A stretch of 11,593 nt of DNA from Amnimonas aquatica (GCF_002943415.1 NZ_PTQZ01000031.1:1-11593); one strand, 5' to 3'; positions 1 to 11,430 are shown, counted from the stretch's first letter. Program-made: numbers and translations. Notes: generated by a model from the letters alone, not told the origin.

Positions 1-1
1 C

Positions 2-883
2 TGGGAGTCGATCAGCTATTCGCTGATCAACCACCTCGGCGAGTCCGGCGACATCATCCTCAGCGTCAGGCCCGAGGCCGGCGGCGCGCCCGTGGATCGC
101 CGCATCAGCGTCAGCCGCTACCTCAGCAGCAGCGACAGCGATCCCTACCGCGAGCTCGGCTTCGTGCCCTGGACGCCGCCGCTGCCGCCGGTCATCGGCA
201 CGGTCCAGGATGGCAGCGCGGCCGACAAGGCCGGCCTGCAGGCGGGAGACCGCATCCTCGAAATCAACGGCCATGTCATCACGCACTGGGCCGAGGTCGT
301 TGAGCAGATCATCGCGAATCCGGAGCGCGCCATGACCTGGCGTCTGCACCGCGAGGGCGAGGACATCATCATGACCGTGACCCCGGATCAGGAGCGTGAC
401 GGCCTGACCCGCTGGCGCGGCCGGCTGGGTGTCGGCGTGGCCGAAGCGGCGCTTGTCATCCCGGATGCCTACAAGCGCGATAATCGTCTCGGCGTGATCG
501 ACGCGCTGACATCCGCGGTCGAGAAGACCGGCCAGATCGTGGTGCTGTCGCTGGTGTCGCTGTGGAAAATGCTGATCGGCCTGGTCGGTGTGGACGCCTT
601 GAGCGGCCCCATCACCATTGTTAAAGTCGCCGGCCAGAGTGCCAGTATCGGCTGGGAGGCCATGATCGGCTTCATGGCGCTGCTCAGCGTGAGTCTGGGC
701 GTGCTGAACCTGCTGCCGATCCCGGTACTGGATGGTGGTCACTTGCTGTATTACGCAATCGAAGCCGTCCGGCGCCGGCCGCTGCCCGAGTCGGTGCAGC
801 TGATGGGATTGCGGTTTGGCGTCGCTCTCATGGGCAGTGTCATGCTGCTGGCCATATTGAACGATATCCGTCGCCTGTTCTGA
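2..883 (+). CDS. rseP: RseP intramembrane site-2 zinc metalloprotease (5' end cut off by window)
   Basis: RseP cleaves anti-sigma factor RseA within the inner membrane after DegS has acted, releasing sigma-E; it also clears signal peptide remnants. The reading frame is open from position 2 and shows 293 residues. Against the 450-residue E. coli protein about 157 N-terminal residues are missing, including the HEXXH zinc site and the start of the first PDZ domain. Visible are the tail of PDZ1 (about residues 1-45 of the fragment), a full PDZ2 starting near fragment residue 65 with the motif AGLQAGDRILEING, a membrane segment (about 221-248) carrying NLLPIPVLDGGHL, whose LDG aspartate at fragment residue 244 is the third zinc ligand, and a last membrane segment (about 270-287). 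The C-terminus ALFNDF-like pattern (AILNDIRRLF) matches the family. The gene ends 7 nt before bamA, fitting the usual rseP-bamA pairing. The 92 GTG is internal, not a start. Family assignment is certain; the N-terminus cannot be judged. Confidence 0.96.
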   Translation, partial: WESISYSLINHLGESGDIILSVRPEAGGAPVDRRISVSRYLSSSDSDPYRELGFVPWTPPLPPVIGTVQDGSAADKAGLQAGDRILEINGHVITHWAEVVEQIIANPERAMTWRLHREGEDIIMTVTPDQERDGLTRWRGRLGVGVAEAALVIPDAYKRDNRLGVIDALTSAVEKTGQIVVLSLVSLWKMLIGLVGVDALSGPITIVKVAGQSASIGWEAMIGFMALLSVSLGVLNLLPIPVLDGGHLLYYAIEAVRRRPLPESVQLMGLRFGVALMGSVMLLAILNDIRRLF

Positions 884-890
884 ATCTGGA

Positions 891-3263
891 ATGACCAAGT
901 TGATGAAGCGAAACCGGCCGAACTGGCCCACCCTCCCGATGCTGCCCCTGGCCGTGGCGCTGGCCAGCGTCCAGGTCCATGCCGATACCTTCATCGTCAA
1001 TGACATCCGGCTCGAAGGCCTGGGCCGTCTGTCGGCCGCCAGCGTCTACGCGCTGATCCCGTTCTCCAGCGGCGAGGCCATCACCGACGACCAGTCCTCT
1101 GACATCGTCCGCGCGCTGTTCGCCTCGGGCCAGTTCGAGGACGTGCAGGTGCTGCGCGACGGCAATGCGCTGATCGTGCGCCTGGTCGAGCGCCCGAGCA
1201 TCGCTTCCATCACCCTCGAGGGCAACCAGTCGATCGGCAAGGAGGACCTGCTCAAGGGCCTGAAGTCGATCGGCCTCGGCGAGGGCGAAGTGTTCAAGCG
1301 TGCCGCCCTGGACCAGGTCAAGCTCGAGCTGCAGCGCCAGTACGCGTCGCAGGGCCGCTACGGCGCCACCGTGAACGCCACCGCGAAGCCGCTGCCGCGC
1401 AATCGCGTCGCGCTGTCCATCACCATCAAGGAAGGCGACACGGCGCGCATCAAGCGCATCAGCATCAACGGCAACCAGGTGTTCAAGGACGATGCCCTGC
1501 TCAAGCAGCTCCAGCTGCAGTCCAGCCACCTGCTGTCGTTCATCTACGGCGATGACAAGTACTCCCGCGAGAAGCTGAGCGCCGACCTCGAGACGCTGCG
1601 TTCCTACTACCTCGACCGCGGCTACCTGCGCTTCAATGTCGACTCCACGCAGGTCAGCCTGTCGCCGGAGAAGAACCAGGTCTACATCGACATCAACGTC
1701 AGCGAGGGTGAGCCCTACAAGATCACCGACGTGCGCCTGGCCGGCGAGTTCCCGGTGCCGGAAGCCGATCTGCGTCCGCTGCTGCTGGCCCAGCCCGGCC
1801 AGGTCTATTCGCAGAAGGTGGTGACGCTCACCAACGAGATCATCAGCCGCCGTCTCGGCCGCGAGGGCTACCTGCTGGCGGAAGTGCAGGGCGTGCCCGA
1901 GCTCGATGACGCCAGCAAGACCGCCAAGCTGGTGTTCTACGTCAATCCGAACCGCGTCATGTCGGTGCGCCGCATCAACTTCACCGGCAACCTGAAGACC
2001 GATGACCAGGTGCTGCGTCGCGAAATGCGCCAGTTCGAGGGGGCCCAGGCCTCCGGCGAGAAGATCGACCTGTCCAAGCTGCGTCTGCAGCGCCTCGGCT
2101 ACTTCAGCGACGTGAAGAGCGAGAACGTGCGCGTGCCGGGCACCACCGACCAGGTCGACGTCAACGTCGCGGTCACCGAGCAGCCGTCCGGCTCCATCAG
2201 TGCCAGCCTGGGCTACTCGCAGAACGCCGGCGTGGTGTTCGGCGGCAACATCAGCCAGACCAACTTCCTCGGCACCGGCAACCGCGTCTCGCTGGGCCTG
2301 AACCGCTCCGACATCCGCGACTCCTACAACTTTTCCTACGTGAACCCGTACTTCACGCCGGACGGCATCAGCCGCGGCTACAACCTGTACCTGCGCCAGA
2401 CCAAGTTCGACAACCTGAACATCAGCAACTACGCCACCGACTCCTTCGGCGGCAGCGTGAGCTTCAGCTACCCGATCGACGAGACCGAGACCATCAGCTT
2501 CTCGCTCGGCTACGACCAGACCGACGTCCAGCTCGGCACCACGCCGTCCAAGGTGGTCTGGGACTTCGAGGAAGCCAACGGCAGCGGCCTCAGCTCCTAC
2601 ATCGGCACCGCGTCCTGGCAGCGCAACACGCTCAACCGCGGCGTCTTCCCGACCGCCGGCGGCTCGCAGACCGTGGGTCTGGAAGTGGGTCTGCCGGGCA
2701 GCGATGTCGGTTTCTACAAGCTGACCTACTTCGGCCAGCGCTACATGCCGCTGCGCGGTCGCTGGGTCAGCCGTGCCTACGGCCGCCTCGGCTACGGCGG
2801 CGGCTACGGCGACAGCGACGTGCTGCCGTTCTACCGCAACTTCTTCGGCGGCGGCTTCGGCTCGGTGCGCGGCTATCGCGACAATGCCATGGGCCCGCGC
2901 AGCAGCCTGGTCGACAAGCTGACCGGCCTGCCGGTGACCGGCTACGACGACGAACCGATCGGCGGCAACGTGCAGATCGAAGGCGGTCTGGAAGTGATCT
3001 TCCCGACGCCCTTCGTCGACGACAACAACAAGGTCCGCACGCTGATGTTCCTCGATGCCGGCAACATCTTCGACACCGAGGTCGTCGGCGTCGGTGGCCA
3101 GACCTTCAAGCCCGACCTGGGTGATCTGCGCTATTCGGTCGGTATCGGCCTGTCCTGGATCACCCCGATCGGCCCGCTGACCTTCGCCATCGCCAAGCCG
3201 CTGAACGAGAAGGACGGCGACGATACCCAGGTCTTCCAGTTCTCCCTCGGCCAAGGATTCTGA
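891..3263 (+). CDS. bamA: BamA, outer-membrane protein assembly factor (Omp85 family)
   Basis: BamA is the core of the BAM complex, which folds and inserts beta-barrel proteins into the outer membrane. The 790-residue product (E. coli: 810) has a signal peptide with cleavage predicted after V-H-A at residue 31. Five POTRA repeats follow, beginning near residues 32, 102, 185, 276 and 356, each with the recognisable opening strand ending in G-N or L-E-G/A-G. A 16-strand barrel starts near residue 434. The Omp85 signature V-R-G-Y-R lies at 659-663 in loop 6, and the chain ends in phenylalanine, as outer-membrane barrels do. The protein contains no cysteine at all, so the loop-6 disulfide of E. 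coli BamA is absent. The start is uncertain: ATG 891 directly abuts the only SD-like bases (ctgga, 886-890), while ATG 903, giving a protein starting MKRNRP, leaves a 12-nt spacer; either gives the same mature protein. It lies 7 nt after rseP and 3 nt before skp, probably in one transcript. Confidence 0.98.
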   Translation: MTKLMKRNRPNWPTLPMLPLAVALASVQVHADTFIVNDIRLEGLGRLSAASVYALIPFSSGEAITDDQSSDIVRALFASGQFEDVQVLRDGNALIVRLVERPSIASITLEGNQSIGKEDLLKGLKSIGLGEGEVFKRAALDQVKLELQRQYASQGRYGATVNATAKPLPRNRVALSITIKEGDTARIKRISINGNQVFKDDALLKQLQLQSSHLLSFIYGDDKYSREKLSADLETLRSYYLDRGYLRFNVDSTQVSLSPEKNQVYIDINVSEGEPYKITDVRLAGEFPVPEADLRPLLLAQPGQVYSQKVVTLTNEIISRRLGREGYLLAEVQGVPELDDASKTAKLVFYVNPNRVMSVRRINFTGNLKTDDQVLRREMRQFEGAQASGEKIDLSKLRLQRLGYFSDVKSENVRVPGTTDQVDVNVAVTEQPSGSISASLGYSQNAGVVFGGNISQTNFLGTGNRVSLGLNRSDIRDSYNFSYVNPYFTPDGISRGYNLYLRQTKFDNLNISNYATDSFGGSVSFSYPIDETETISFSLGYDQTDVQLGTTPSKVVWDFEEANGSGLSSYIGTASWQRNTLNRGVFPTAGGSQTVGLEVGLPGSDVGFYKLTYFGQRYMPLRGRWVSRAYGRLGYGGGYGDSDVLPFYRNFFGGGFGSVRGYRDNAMGPRSSLVDKLTGLPVTGYDDEPIGGNVQIEGGLEVIFPTPFVDDNNKVRTLMFLDAGNIFDTEVVGVGGQTFKPDLGDLRYSVGIGLSWITPIGPLTFAIAKPLNEKDGDDTQVFQFSLGQGF
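3253..3257 (+). promoter_or_regulatory. Ribosome binding site of skp
   Basis: The bases aagga lie inside the last codons of bamA, 9 nt before the skp ATG at 3267. They select this ATG over the out-of-frame ATG at 3263. Confidence 0.65.
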
Positions 3264-3266
3264 TGC

Positions 3267-3782
3267 ATGAAAAATTTCCTGACTTCCTCCCTGCTGGCGC
3301 TGACCATGGCGGTCTCGCCGCTGGCCGCGCAGGCCGCCACCGGCGGCATGCGCATCGCCGTGGTCGATCGTGAAGAAGCGCTGCTCGCCACCAGCGCTGC
3401 CAAGGCCGCGCAGGACAAGCTCAACGCCGACATGAAGCCGGAGCGCGACAAGCTGGAGCAGCTGCGTCGCGAGATTAAGGCCATGGAGGAGAGCTACCAG
3501 AAGAACGCCGCGACCATGGGCGAGAAGCAGAAGGCCGAGCTGGAAGACAAGGCCCGCGCCAAGACCATGGAGTTCACGCAGCGTCTGCAGCAGGTCCAGC
3601 AGAAGACCCAGACCGCCCAGCAGGAACTGCTCAAGCGCCTGCTGCCGAGCATGGGCGGCATCATCGAGGAGCTGCGCAAGGCCGGCAACTACGACATCAT
3701 TCTCGAGCGCAGCGCTGCCATCTACGTGGCGCCGGAGCACGACCTGACCAAGCGTGTGCTTGATCGTCTCAATGCCAAGTGA
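3267..3782 (+). CDS. skp: Skp/OmpH periplasmic chaperone
   Basis: Skp is a trimeric 'jellyfish' chaperone that captures unfolded outer-membrane proteins as they leave the Sec translocon and keeps them soluble until they reach the BAM complex encoded just upstream. The 171-residue product has a signal peptide with an A-Q-A cleavage site (after residue 23). A short beta-strand segment with the family motif RIAVVDREE follows at about 29-37. Residues of about 45-125 form a long, strongly charged K/E/Q-rich helical stretch that would make the coiled-coil arms, and a C-terminal strand region ([20 protein letters not shown]) completes the trimerisation core. Length and layout match the OmpH family (E. 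coli 161 residues). It starts 3 nt after bamA and ends next to or overlapping lpxD, so it is almost surely co-transcribed with both. Confidence 0.96.
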   Translation: MKNFLTSSLLALTMAVSPLAAQAATGGMRIAVVDREEALLATSAAKAAQDKLNADMKPERDKLEQLRREIKAMEESYQKNAATMGEKQKAELEDKARAKTMEFTQRLQQVQQKTQTAQQELLKRLLPSMGGIIEELRKAGNYDIILERSAAIYVAPEHDLTKRVLDRLNAK

Positions 3783-3787
3783 GCGGC

Positions 3788-4828
3788 ATGTCGGACACTC
3801 CTGATGGCATGACGCTGGCCGAGCTCGCCGCCGAACTCGGCGCCGAGCTGCGCGGCGATCCCGGCCACCGCATCACCGGCCTGGCCACCCTGCAGGGGGC
3901 CGGGCCGGAGCACCTGGCCTTCCTCGCCAACCCGCGCTACCGCCCGCAGCTGCAGGAAACCCGTGCCGGTGCCGTGCTGCTGCGTCCGGAGGACGCTGCC
4001 GACTACGCCGGCCAGGCATTGCTGCTGGCCAATCCCTATCTGGCGTTCGCCCGTGTCTCGCACCGTTTCGACCGCACGCCCCGCCTGCCGGCCGGCGTGC
4101 ATCCGTCGGCGGTGGTGGCGGCCTCCGCGCGCATCGACGCCTCGGCCTGCATCGGTCCGCAGGCGGTGATCGGCGAGGACGTGGTGATCGGTGCCGGCAG
4201 CATCATCGAGGCCGGTGCCATCCTGCACGATCGGGTGAGGGTGGGGGACGAGAGTCGTATTCGCAGCCGGGTCGTGATCTATCATGATTGCCAGGTCGGC
4301 AGCCGGGTGAACATCCACGCCGGTGCGGTGATCGGCGGCGACGGCTTCGGCTTCGCCAACGAACGCGGGCACTGGCGCAAGATCGCCCAGCTCGGTGCCG
4401 TGGTGATCCATGACGACGTCGATATCGGTGCCAACACCACCATCGACCGCGGTGCCCTCGAGGACACGGTGATACACACCGGCGTCATCATAGACAATCA
4501 GGTGCAGATCGCGCACAACGTGGTGATAGGCGCGCACACGGCGATTGCGGCATGCTGCGGCATTGCCGGCAGCACCCGCATCGGCGCGCATTGCATCCTG
4601 GCGGGCGGGGTCGGCGTGGTCGGGCATATCGAGATCTGCGATCGCGTGCAGCTGACCGGCATGACCATGGTCACCAAGTCGATCACCGAGCCCGGCTCCT
4701 ATTCGTCGGGAACGGCTTTCGATACGAGCGACAACTGGAAGAAAATGGCCGTGCGTCTGCGTCGCCTCGATGATCTTGCCCAGCGGGTCCGCCGACTGGA
4801 AAAGTCGGCAGGGGACCAGGCGCCCTGA
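3788..4828 (+). CDS. lpxD: LpxD, UDP-3-O-(3-hydroxyacyl)glucosamine N-acyltransferase
   Basis: LpxD performs the third step of lipid A synthesis in the cytoplasm: it moves a 3-hydroxyacyl chain from acyl carrier protein to the 2-amino group of UDP-3-O-acylglucosamine. With the ATG at 3788 the product has 346 residues (E. coli 341). An N-terminal uridine-binding domain (LAELAAELG...ITGLATLQ...[10 protein letters not shown], about 1-100) is followed by a left-handed beta-helix of hexapeptide repeats (about 105-315) and a C-terminal helix. The catalytic histidine is H243 in Q-I-A-H-N-V-V-I-G, equivalent to E. coli H239. M294 in T-G-M-T-M matches E. coli M290, reported to limit acyl length. Start choice is open: GTG 3779 overlaps the skp stop by 4 nt (GTGA) but has no SD; ATG 3788 has a weak gag 4 nt upstream; ATG 3809 fits the conserved domain edge. 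Three rare ATA codons cluster around the active site. The gene ends 44 nt before fabZ. Confidence 0.97.
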   Translation: MSDTPDGMTLAELAAELGAELRGDPGHRITGLATLQGAGPEHLAFLANPRYRPQLQETRAGAVLLRPEDAADYAGQALLLANPYLAFARVSHRFDRTPRLPAGVHPSAVVAASARIDASACIGPQAVIGEDVVIGAGSIIEAGAILHDRVRVGDESRIRSRVVIYHDCQVGSRVNIHAGAVIGGDGFGFANERGHWRKIAQLGAVVIHDDVDIGANTTIDRGALEDTVIHTGVIIDNQVQIAHNVVIGAHTAIAACCGIAGSTRIGAHCILAGGVGVVGHIEICDRVQLTGMTMVTKSITEPGSYSSGTAFDTSDNWKKMAVRLRRLDDLAQRVRRLEKSAGDQAP

Positions 4829-4834
4829 GTACAC

Positions 4835-4857
4835 CGGCCGGCAGATCATGCCGGCCG
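4835..4857 (+). promoter_or_regulatory. Perfect hairpin in the lpxD-fabZ gap, upstream of the fabZ RBS and a T7 run
   Basis: The arms cggccggca (4835-4843) and tgccggccg (4849-4857) are exact reverse complements and enclose a 5-nt loop, gatca. Eight bases later a run of seven T's begins (4866-4872) and leads straight into the fabZ ATG, with the SD ggag at 4861-4864 between hairpin and T's. This is the only sizeable gap in the plus-strand run. The hairpin is directly visible. A role as attenuator or weak terminator, RNase processing site or 3'-end stabiliser of the upstream mRNA is inference. The 8-nt gap between stem and T's makes a standard intrinsic terminator unlikely. Confidence 0.6.
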
Positions 4858-4860
4858 TCT

Positions 4861-4864
4861 GGAG
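4861..4864 (+). promoter_or_regulatory. Ribosome binding site of fabZ
   Basis: The bases ggag lie 8 nt before ATG 4873 and 11 nt before the adjacent in-frame ATG 4876. The spacing favours 4873 as the fabZ start. The A/T-only spacer (attttttt) should keep the start unstructured. Confidence 0.7.
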
Positions 4865-4872
4865 ATTTTTTT

Positions 4873-5310
4873 ATGATGGACATCCAGCAGGTCATGCAGT
4901 ACCTGCCGCAGCGCTACCCGTTCCTCCTGGTCGACCGCGTCACCGAGATCGAGAGCGGCAAGCGCATCGTGGGCTACAAGAACCTCACCGCCAACGAGGA
5001 GTTCTTCCTGGGGCACTTCCCCGGCAAGCCCATCATGCCCGGCGTGCTGATGATCGAGGCCATGGCCCAGATCGCCGGCGTGCTCGGCTTCTACACCCAC
5101 GGCAAGAGCCCCGAGTCCGGCCACCTCTATGTCTTCGCCGGCGCCGACAACATCCGCTTCAAGCGCCAGGTGATTCCTGGCGACAGGCTGGTGCTGGAGG
5201 CCGTGCCCACCGGCTCGCGCCGCCACATCTACAAGTTTTCCTGCCGTGCCCTGGTCGACGGCGAGCTGGCGGCCAGCGCCGACCTGCTGATCGCGGAGCA
5301 GAAAGTATGA
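4873..5310 (+). CDS. fabZ: FabZ, (3R)-hydroxyacyl-ACP dehydratase
   Basis: FabZ removes water from (3R)-hydroxyacyl-ACP to give trans-2-enoyl-ACP in type II fatty acid elongation. It draws on the same hydroxyacyl-ACP pool as LpxA and LpxD, so its place between their genes links membrane phospholipid and lipid A supply. The 145-residue product is a single hot-dog domain of normal family length (E. coli 151). The opening motif [12 protein letters not shown] is at 11-22. The active site lies in [20 protein letters not shown] with catalytic H48 and E62, at the same 14-residue separation as H54/E68 of E. coli. The [10 protein letters not shown] segment and P-G-D before the last strands are also typical. 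It has its own good SD (ggag, 8 nt) and its stop overlaps the lpxA start by 4 nt (ATGA), implying translational coupling to lpxA. Confidence 0.98.
   Translation: MMDIQQVMQYLPQRYPFLLVDRVTEIESGKRIVGYKNLTANEEFFLGHFPGKPIMPGVLMIEAMAQIAGVLGFYTHGKSPESGHLYVFAGADNIRFKRQVIPGDRLVLEAVPTGSRRHIYKFSCRALVDGELAASADLLIAEQKV
5295..5298 (+). promoter_or_regulatory. Ribosome binding site of lpxA
   Basis: The bases ggag inside the last fabZ codons lie 8 nt before the lpxA ATG at 5307. They support that start, although the lpxA frame stays open far upstream through fabZ. Confidence 0.6.
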
Positions 5311-6083
5311 CTCGCATCCACGCCACTGCCATCGTCGATCCGCGCGCCGAGCTCGCGGATGATGTCGAGGTCGGTCCCTACAGCATCATCGGTCCTGATG
5401 TGACCATCGGTGCCGGCACCTGGATCGGCCCGCACGTGGTGATCAGCGGACCGACGGTGATCGGCCAGCGCAACCGCATCTTCCAGTTCGCTTCGCTGGG
5501 CACGGAGTGCCAGGACAAGAAGTACCGTGGCGAACCGACGCGGCTCGAGGTCGGCGACGACAACGTCATCCGCGAGTCGTGCACGCTGCACCGCGGCACG
5601 GTGCAGGATGTTGGCCTGACCAAGGTCGGCAGCCGCAACCTGCTCATGGTCAACACGCATCTGGCGCATGACGTGGTGGTCGGCAACGACAACATCATCG
5701 CCAACAACGCCGGCATCGCCGGGCACGTGAACATCGGCGACTTCGTGATCATCGGCGGCAACTCGGGCATCCACCAGTTCTGCCGCATCGGTTCCTACGC
5801 CATGCTCGGTGGCGGCACCACGCTGTTCAAGGATATCCCGGCCTTCGTCATGGCCAGCGGCAACCCGGCGGTGGCGCGCGGCATGAACTTCGAGGGCATG
5901 AAGCGCAAGGGCTGGTCGTCGGAGACGGTCAACACGCTGCGCAAGGCCTACAAGATCGTCTACCGCGACGGCCTGACGCTGGAAGCGGCCTATCCGCTGC
6001 TCGACGCGCTGGCCGCCGACGTGCCCGAGGTCAACATCTTCATCGACTCGCTGCGTGCCTCCACGCGCGGCATCGCGCGCTGA
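5307..6083 (+). CDS. lpxA: LpxA, UDP-N-acetylglucosamine 3-O-acyltransferase
   Basis: LpxA catalyses the first, reversible step of lipid A synthesis, transferring a 3-hydroxyacyl chain from ACP to the 3-OH of UDP-GlcNAc. The product has 258 residues (E. coli 262). It begins with the usual [13 protein letters not shown] strand, carries hexapeptide repeats of the left-handed beta-helix up to about residue 185, and ends in an alpha-helical domain closing with STRGIAR, like the STRGLIR of E. coli. Catalytic H121 sits in N-T-H-L-A-H-D (E. coli H125). The family signature H-Q-F-C is at 156-159. G169 aligns with E. coli G173, the residue that sets acyl length; glycine there goes with long (about C14) chains and methionine with C10, so a 3-hydroxymyristoyl-type donor is predicted. 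Its ATG overlaps the fabZ stop (ATGA), and lpxB follows after 11 nt. Confidence 0.98.
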   Translation: MTRIHATAIVDPRAELADDVEVGPYSIIGPDVTIGAGTWIGPHVVISGPTVIGQRNRIFQFASLGTECQDKKYRGEPTRLEVGDDNVIRESCTLHRGTVQDVGLTKVGSRNLLMVNTHLAHDVVVGNDNIIANNAGIAGHVNIGDFVIIGGNSGIHQFCRIGSYAMLGGGTTLFKDIPAFVMASGNPAVARGMNFEGMKRKGWSSETVNTLRKAYKIVYRDGLTLEAAYPLLDALAADVPEVNIFIDSLRASTRGIAR

Positions 6084-6094
6084 GCCCCGCGGCC

Positions 6095-7342
6095 ATGCGC
6101 GCGACGGGTCCGGTCTTCGGCATCGTCGCCGGCGAGGTTTCCGGCGATACCCTGGGTGCCGGCCTGATCCGGGCGCTCAGGGCGCATTATCCGGATGCCC
6201 GCTTCGTCGGCATCGCCGGGCCGCAGATGCTGGCCGAGGGCGCCGAGACCCTGGTGCCCATGGAGCGCCTGTCGGTCATGGGGCTGGTCGAGGTGCTCGG
6301 CCGCCTGCGCGAGCTGTTCGCCATCCGCGACCGGCTCATCGACCAGTTGCTGGACCTGAAGATCGATGCCTACATCGGTATCGACGCGCCGGACTTCAAC
6401 CTGCGCATCGCTGCCCGCCTGAAGGCGGCCGGCATTCCCGTCATCCACTATGTCAGCCCCTCGGTATGGGCCTGGCGCCAGGGGCGGGTGAAGGGCATAC
6501 GTGCCAGCGTCGACCTCATGCTCTGCCTGCTGCCGTTCGAGAAAGCCTTCTATGACCAGCACGGCGTGCGCGCCGTGTTCGTGGGGCATCCGCTGGCTGA
6601 CAGCCTGCCGCTGCAACCGGATGTGGCGGCGGCACGTGCCGCGCTGGCGGTGCCGGGCGATGCGACCTGCGTGGCGCTGCTTCCGGGCAGCCGCCGTGGC
6701 GAGGTGGCGGGTCTGCTGCCGTTGCTGCTGAATGCCGCCGAGCTGATCCGCCGCGAACGGCCGCAGGTGCGTTTCCTGGTGCCGGCGATCAATGCGGACC
6801 GCCGTGTCGAGATCGAGGCGCTGCTGGCGGCGCACGAAGCCGTGCAGCCGGCCGGTCGTGGCCGCCTGCCGGTGCAGCTGCACGATGACGCCCGTGGTGC
6901 CGGCGTCGGCCGCGAGGTCATGGCGGCAGCCGATGTCGTGCTGCTGGCGTCTGGCACGGCCACGCTGGAGGCCCTGCTGCTGAAGAGGCCGATGGTGGTG
7001 GCCTACCGCCTGCACTGGCTGACCTGGCTGATTGCCCGTCTGCTGGTGCGCATCCCCTTCGTCAGCCTGCCCAACCTGCTCGCCGGCCGTGCCGTGGTGC
7101 CGGAGCTGCTGCAGCACCAGGCCACGGCGGAGAACCTGGCGCGCGAGACCCTGGCCTGGCTGTCGCAGCCGGCGCGGCTGACGGAGACGCGCACGCTCTT
7201 CCTCGGCTTGCACGAGCAGTTGCGCCAGGATGCCAGCGCCACCGGCGCAGCGGCCATCCGCGACCTGCTGGCCGTGCTCGGATCCGGGCAGCCGCAGCCA
7301 TCGCCGGATGCCGCTGTCGGCCCGGCGGATAGCGGCGCATGA
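6095..7342 (+). CDS. lpxB: LpxB, lipid-A-disaccharide synthase (GT19)
   Basis: LpxB joins UDP-2,3-diacylglucosamine to lipid X, forming the beta-1,6 disaccharide of lipid A at the inner face of the inner membrane. The 415-residue product has GT-B family motifs in order: G-E-V-S-G-D at 13-18, I-D-A-P-D-F-N with D97 and D100, S-P-S-V-W-A-W-R at 121-128, [17 protein letters not shown] at 195-203, and A-S-G-T-A-T-L-E at 285-292. It is about 30 residues longer than E. coli LpxB (382). The excess is mainly a short insert before residue 270 and a Pro/Ala/Ser/Gly-rich tail of about 20 residues after LLAVLGSG, which looks disordered. Its SD is weak. The stop overlaps the rnhB start (ATGA, 7339-7342), so rnhB translation probably depends on lpxB translation. 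The substrate is supplied by LpxA, LpxC, LpxD and LpxH; lpxC and lpxH are not in this window. Confidence 0.97.
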   Translation: MRATGPVFGIVAGEVSGDTLGAGLIRALRAHYPDARFVGIAGPQMLAEGAETLVPMERLSVMGLVEVLGRLRELFAIRDRLIDQLLDLKIDAYIGIDAPDFNLRIAARLKAAGIPVIHYVSPSVWAWRQGRVKGIRASVDLMLCLLPFEKAFYDQHGVRAVFVGHPLADSLPLQPDVAAARAALAVPGDATCVALLPGSRRGEVAGLLPLLLNAAELIRRERPQVRFLVPAINADRRVEIEALLAAHEAVQPAGRGRLPVQLHDDARGAGVGREVMAAADVVLLASGTATLEALLLKRPMVVAYRLHWLTWLIARLLVRIPFVSLPNLLAGRAVVPELLQHQATAENLARETLAWLSQPARLTETRTLFLGLHEQLRQDASATGAAAIRDLLAVLGSGQPQPSPDAAVGPADSGA

Positions 7343-7961
7343 AGCGGCCGCTGACGGCTGACCTGTTCGCTCCCGATCCCGCGGCTCTCCTGCTGGCTGG
7401 TGTCGACGAGGTCGGTCGCGGGCCGCTGGTCGGTGCCGTGGTCACGGCGGCGGTCATCCTGGACCCGGAGCGACCGATCGCCGGCCTCGCGGACTCCAAG
7501 AAGCTGAGCGAGCGCCGTCGCGAGCAACTGGCCGACGAGATTCGCGACAAGGCCCTGGCCTGGGCCCTGGGACGGGCCGAGCCGCACGAAATCGACCGGC
7601 TCAATATCCTGCACGCCACCATGCTGGCCATGCAGCGCGCCGTCGCCGCGCTGGCGGTGGTGCCGACCGAGGTGCTGATCGACGGCAACCGCTGCCCGCC
7701 GCTGCCCATGCCGGCGCAGGCCGTGGTCAAGGGCGATGCCCTGGTGCCGGCCATCAGCGCGGCCAGCATCCTCGCCAAGGTCGTGCGTGATGCCGAGATG
7801 AGCGCGCTGCACGAGCGCCATCCTGGCTACGGATTCGACAAACACAAGGGATATCCCACTGCGGCGCACCTGGAGGCCTTGCGGCGGCTCGGGCCTTTGC
7901 CGGAACATCGACGCTCCTTCGCGCCGGTGCGCGCGCTGATCGTTCCGGCCGGAGACCTGTC

Positions 7962-7965
<4 letters not shown>
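7339..7965 (+). CDS. rnhB: Ribonuclease HII
   Basis: RNase HII cuts RNA in RNA-DNA hybrids and, above all, 5' of single ribonucleotides left in DNA, starting ribonucleotide excision repair in the cytoplasm. The 208-residue product matches the usual length (E. coli 198). The DEDD metal site is complete: D23 and E24 in [13 protein letters not shown]115 in L-I-D-G-N, and D151 in K-V-V-R-D-A-E-M. The nearby V-V-K-G-D and A-A-S-I-L-A-K motifs and the late [12 protein letters not shown] segment are also classic type 2 RNase H features. The first 16 residues are a variable extension before the core. It is embedded between lpxB and dnaE by ATGA overlaps at both ends. Its own SD is poor (only cggat near 7326-7330), consistent with coupled translation. 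Confidence 0.98.
7951..7954 (+). promoter_or_regulatory. Ribosome binding site of dnaE
   Basis: The bases ggag within the end of rnhB lie 7 nt before the dnaE ATG at 7962, a near-optimal spacing. dnaE can therefore initiate on its own as well as by coupling through the ATGA overlap. Confidence 0.65.
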
Positions 7966-11423
<3,458 letters not shown>

Positions 11424-11430
11424 TCCGGAC

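Noticed and set aside
3620..3650. A ggaact sequence in skp resembling a sigma-E -35 element
   Set aside because: No matching -10 element appears at the right distance, and the bases are ordinary codons of the Skp helix. No promoter can be supported by eye anywhere in the run.
840..3740. A 966-codon open frame on the minus strand across bamA and skp
   Set aside because: It is the antisense shadow of strongly GC3-biased genes. The translation is a monotonous mix of Leu, Val, Ala, His, Gln, Asp and Gly with no recognisable domain, and the plus strand carries well-supported bamA and skp throughout.
4105..4620. Repeated short GTGATCGG/ATCGGTGCC-like sequences in lpxD (also in lpxA)
   Set aside because: These encode the hexapeptide repeats of the beta-helix acyltransferases, not a DNA repeat element.
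4770..6083. A 437-codon frame that would fuse an upstream segment to LpxA
   Set aside because: The lpxA frame merely stays open through fabZ in GC-rich DNA. The upstream part is an Arg/Pro/Ala-rich out-of-frame reading of fabZ, and LpxA homology starts exactly at ATG 5307, which has an SD.
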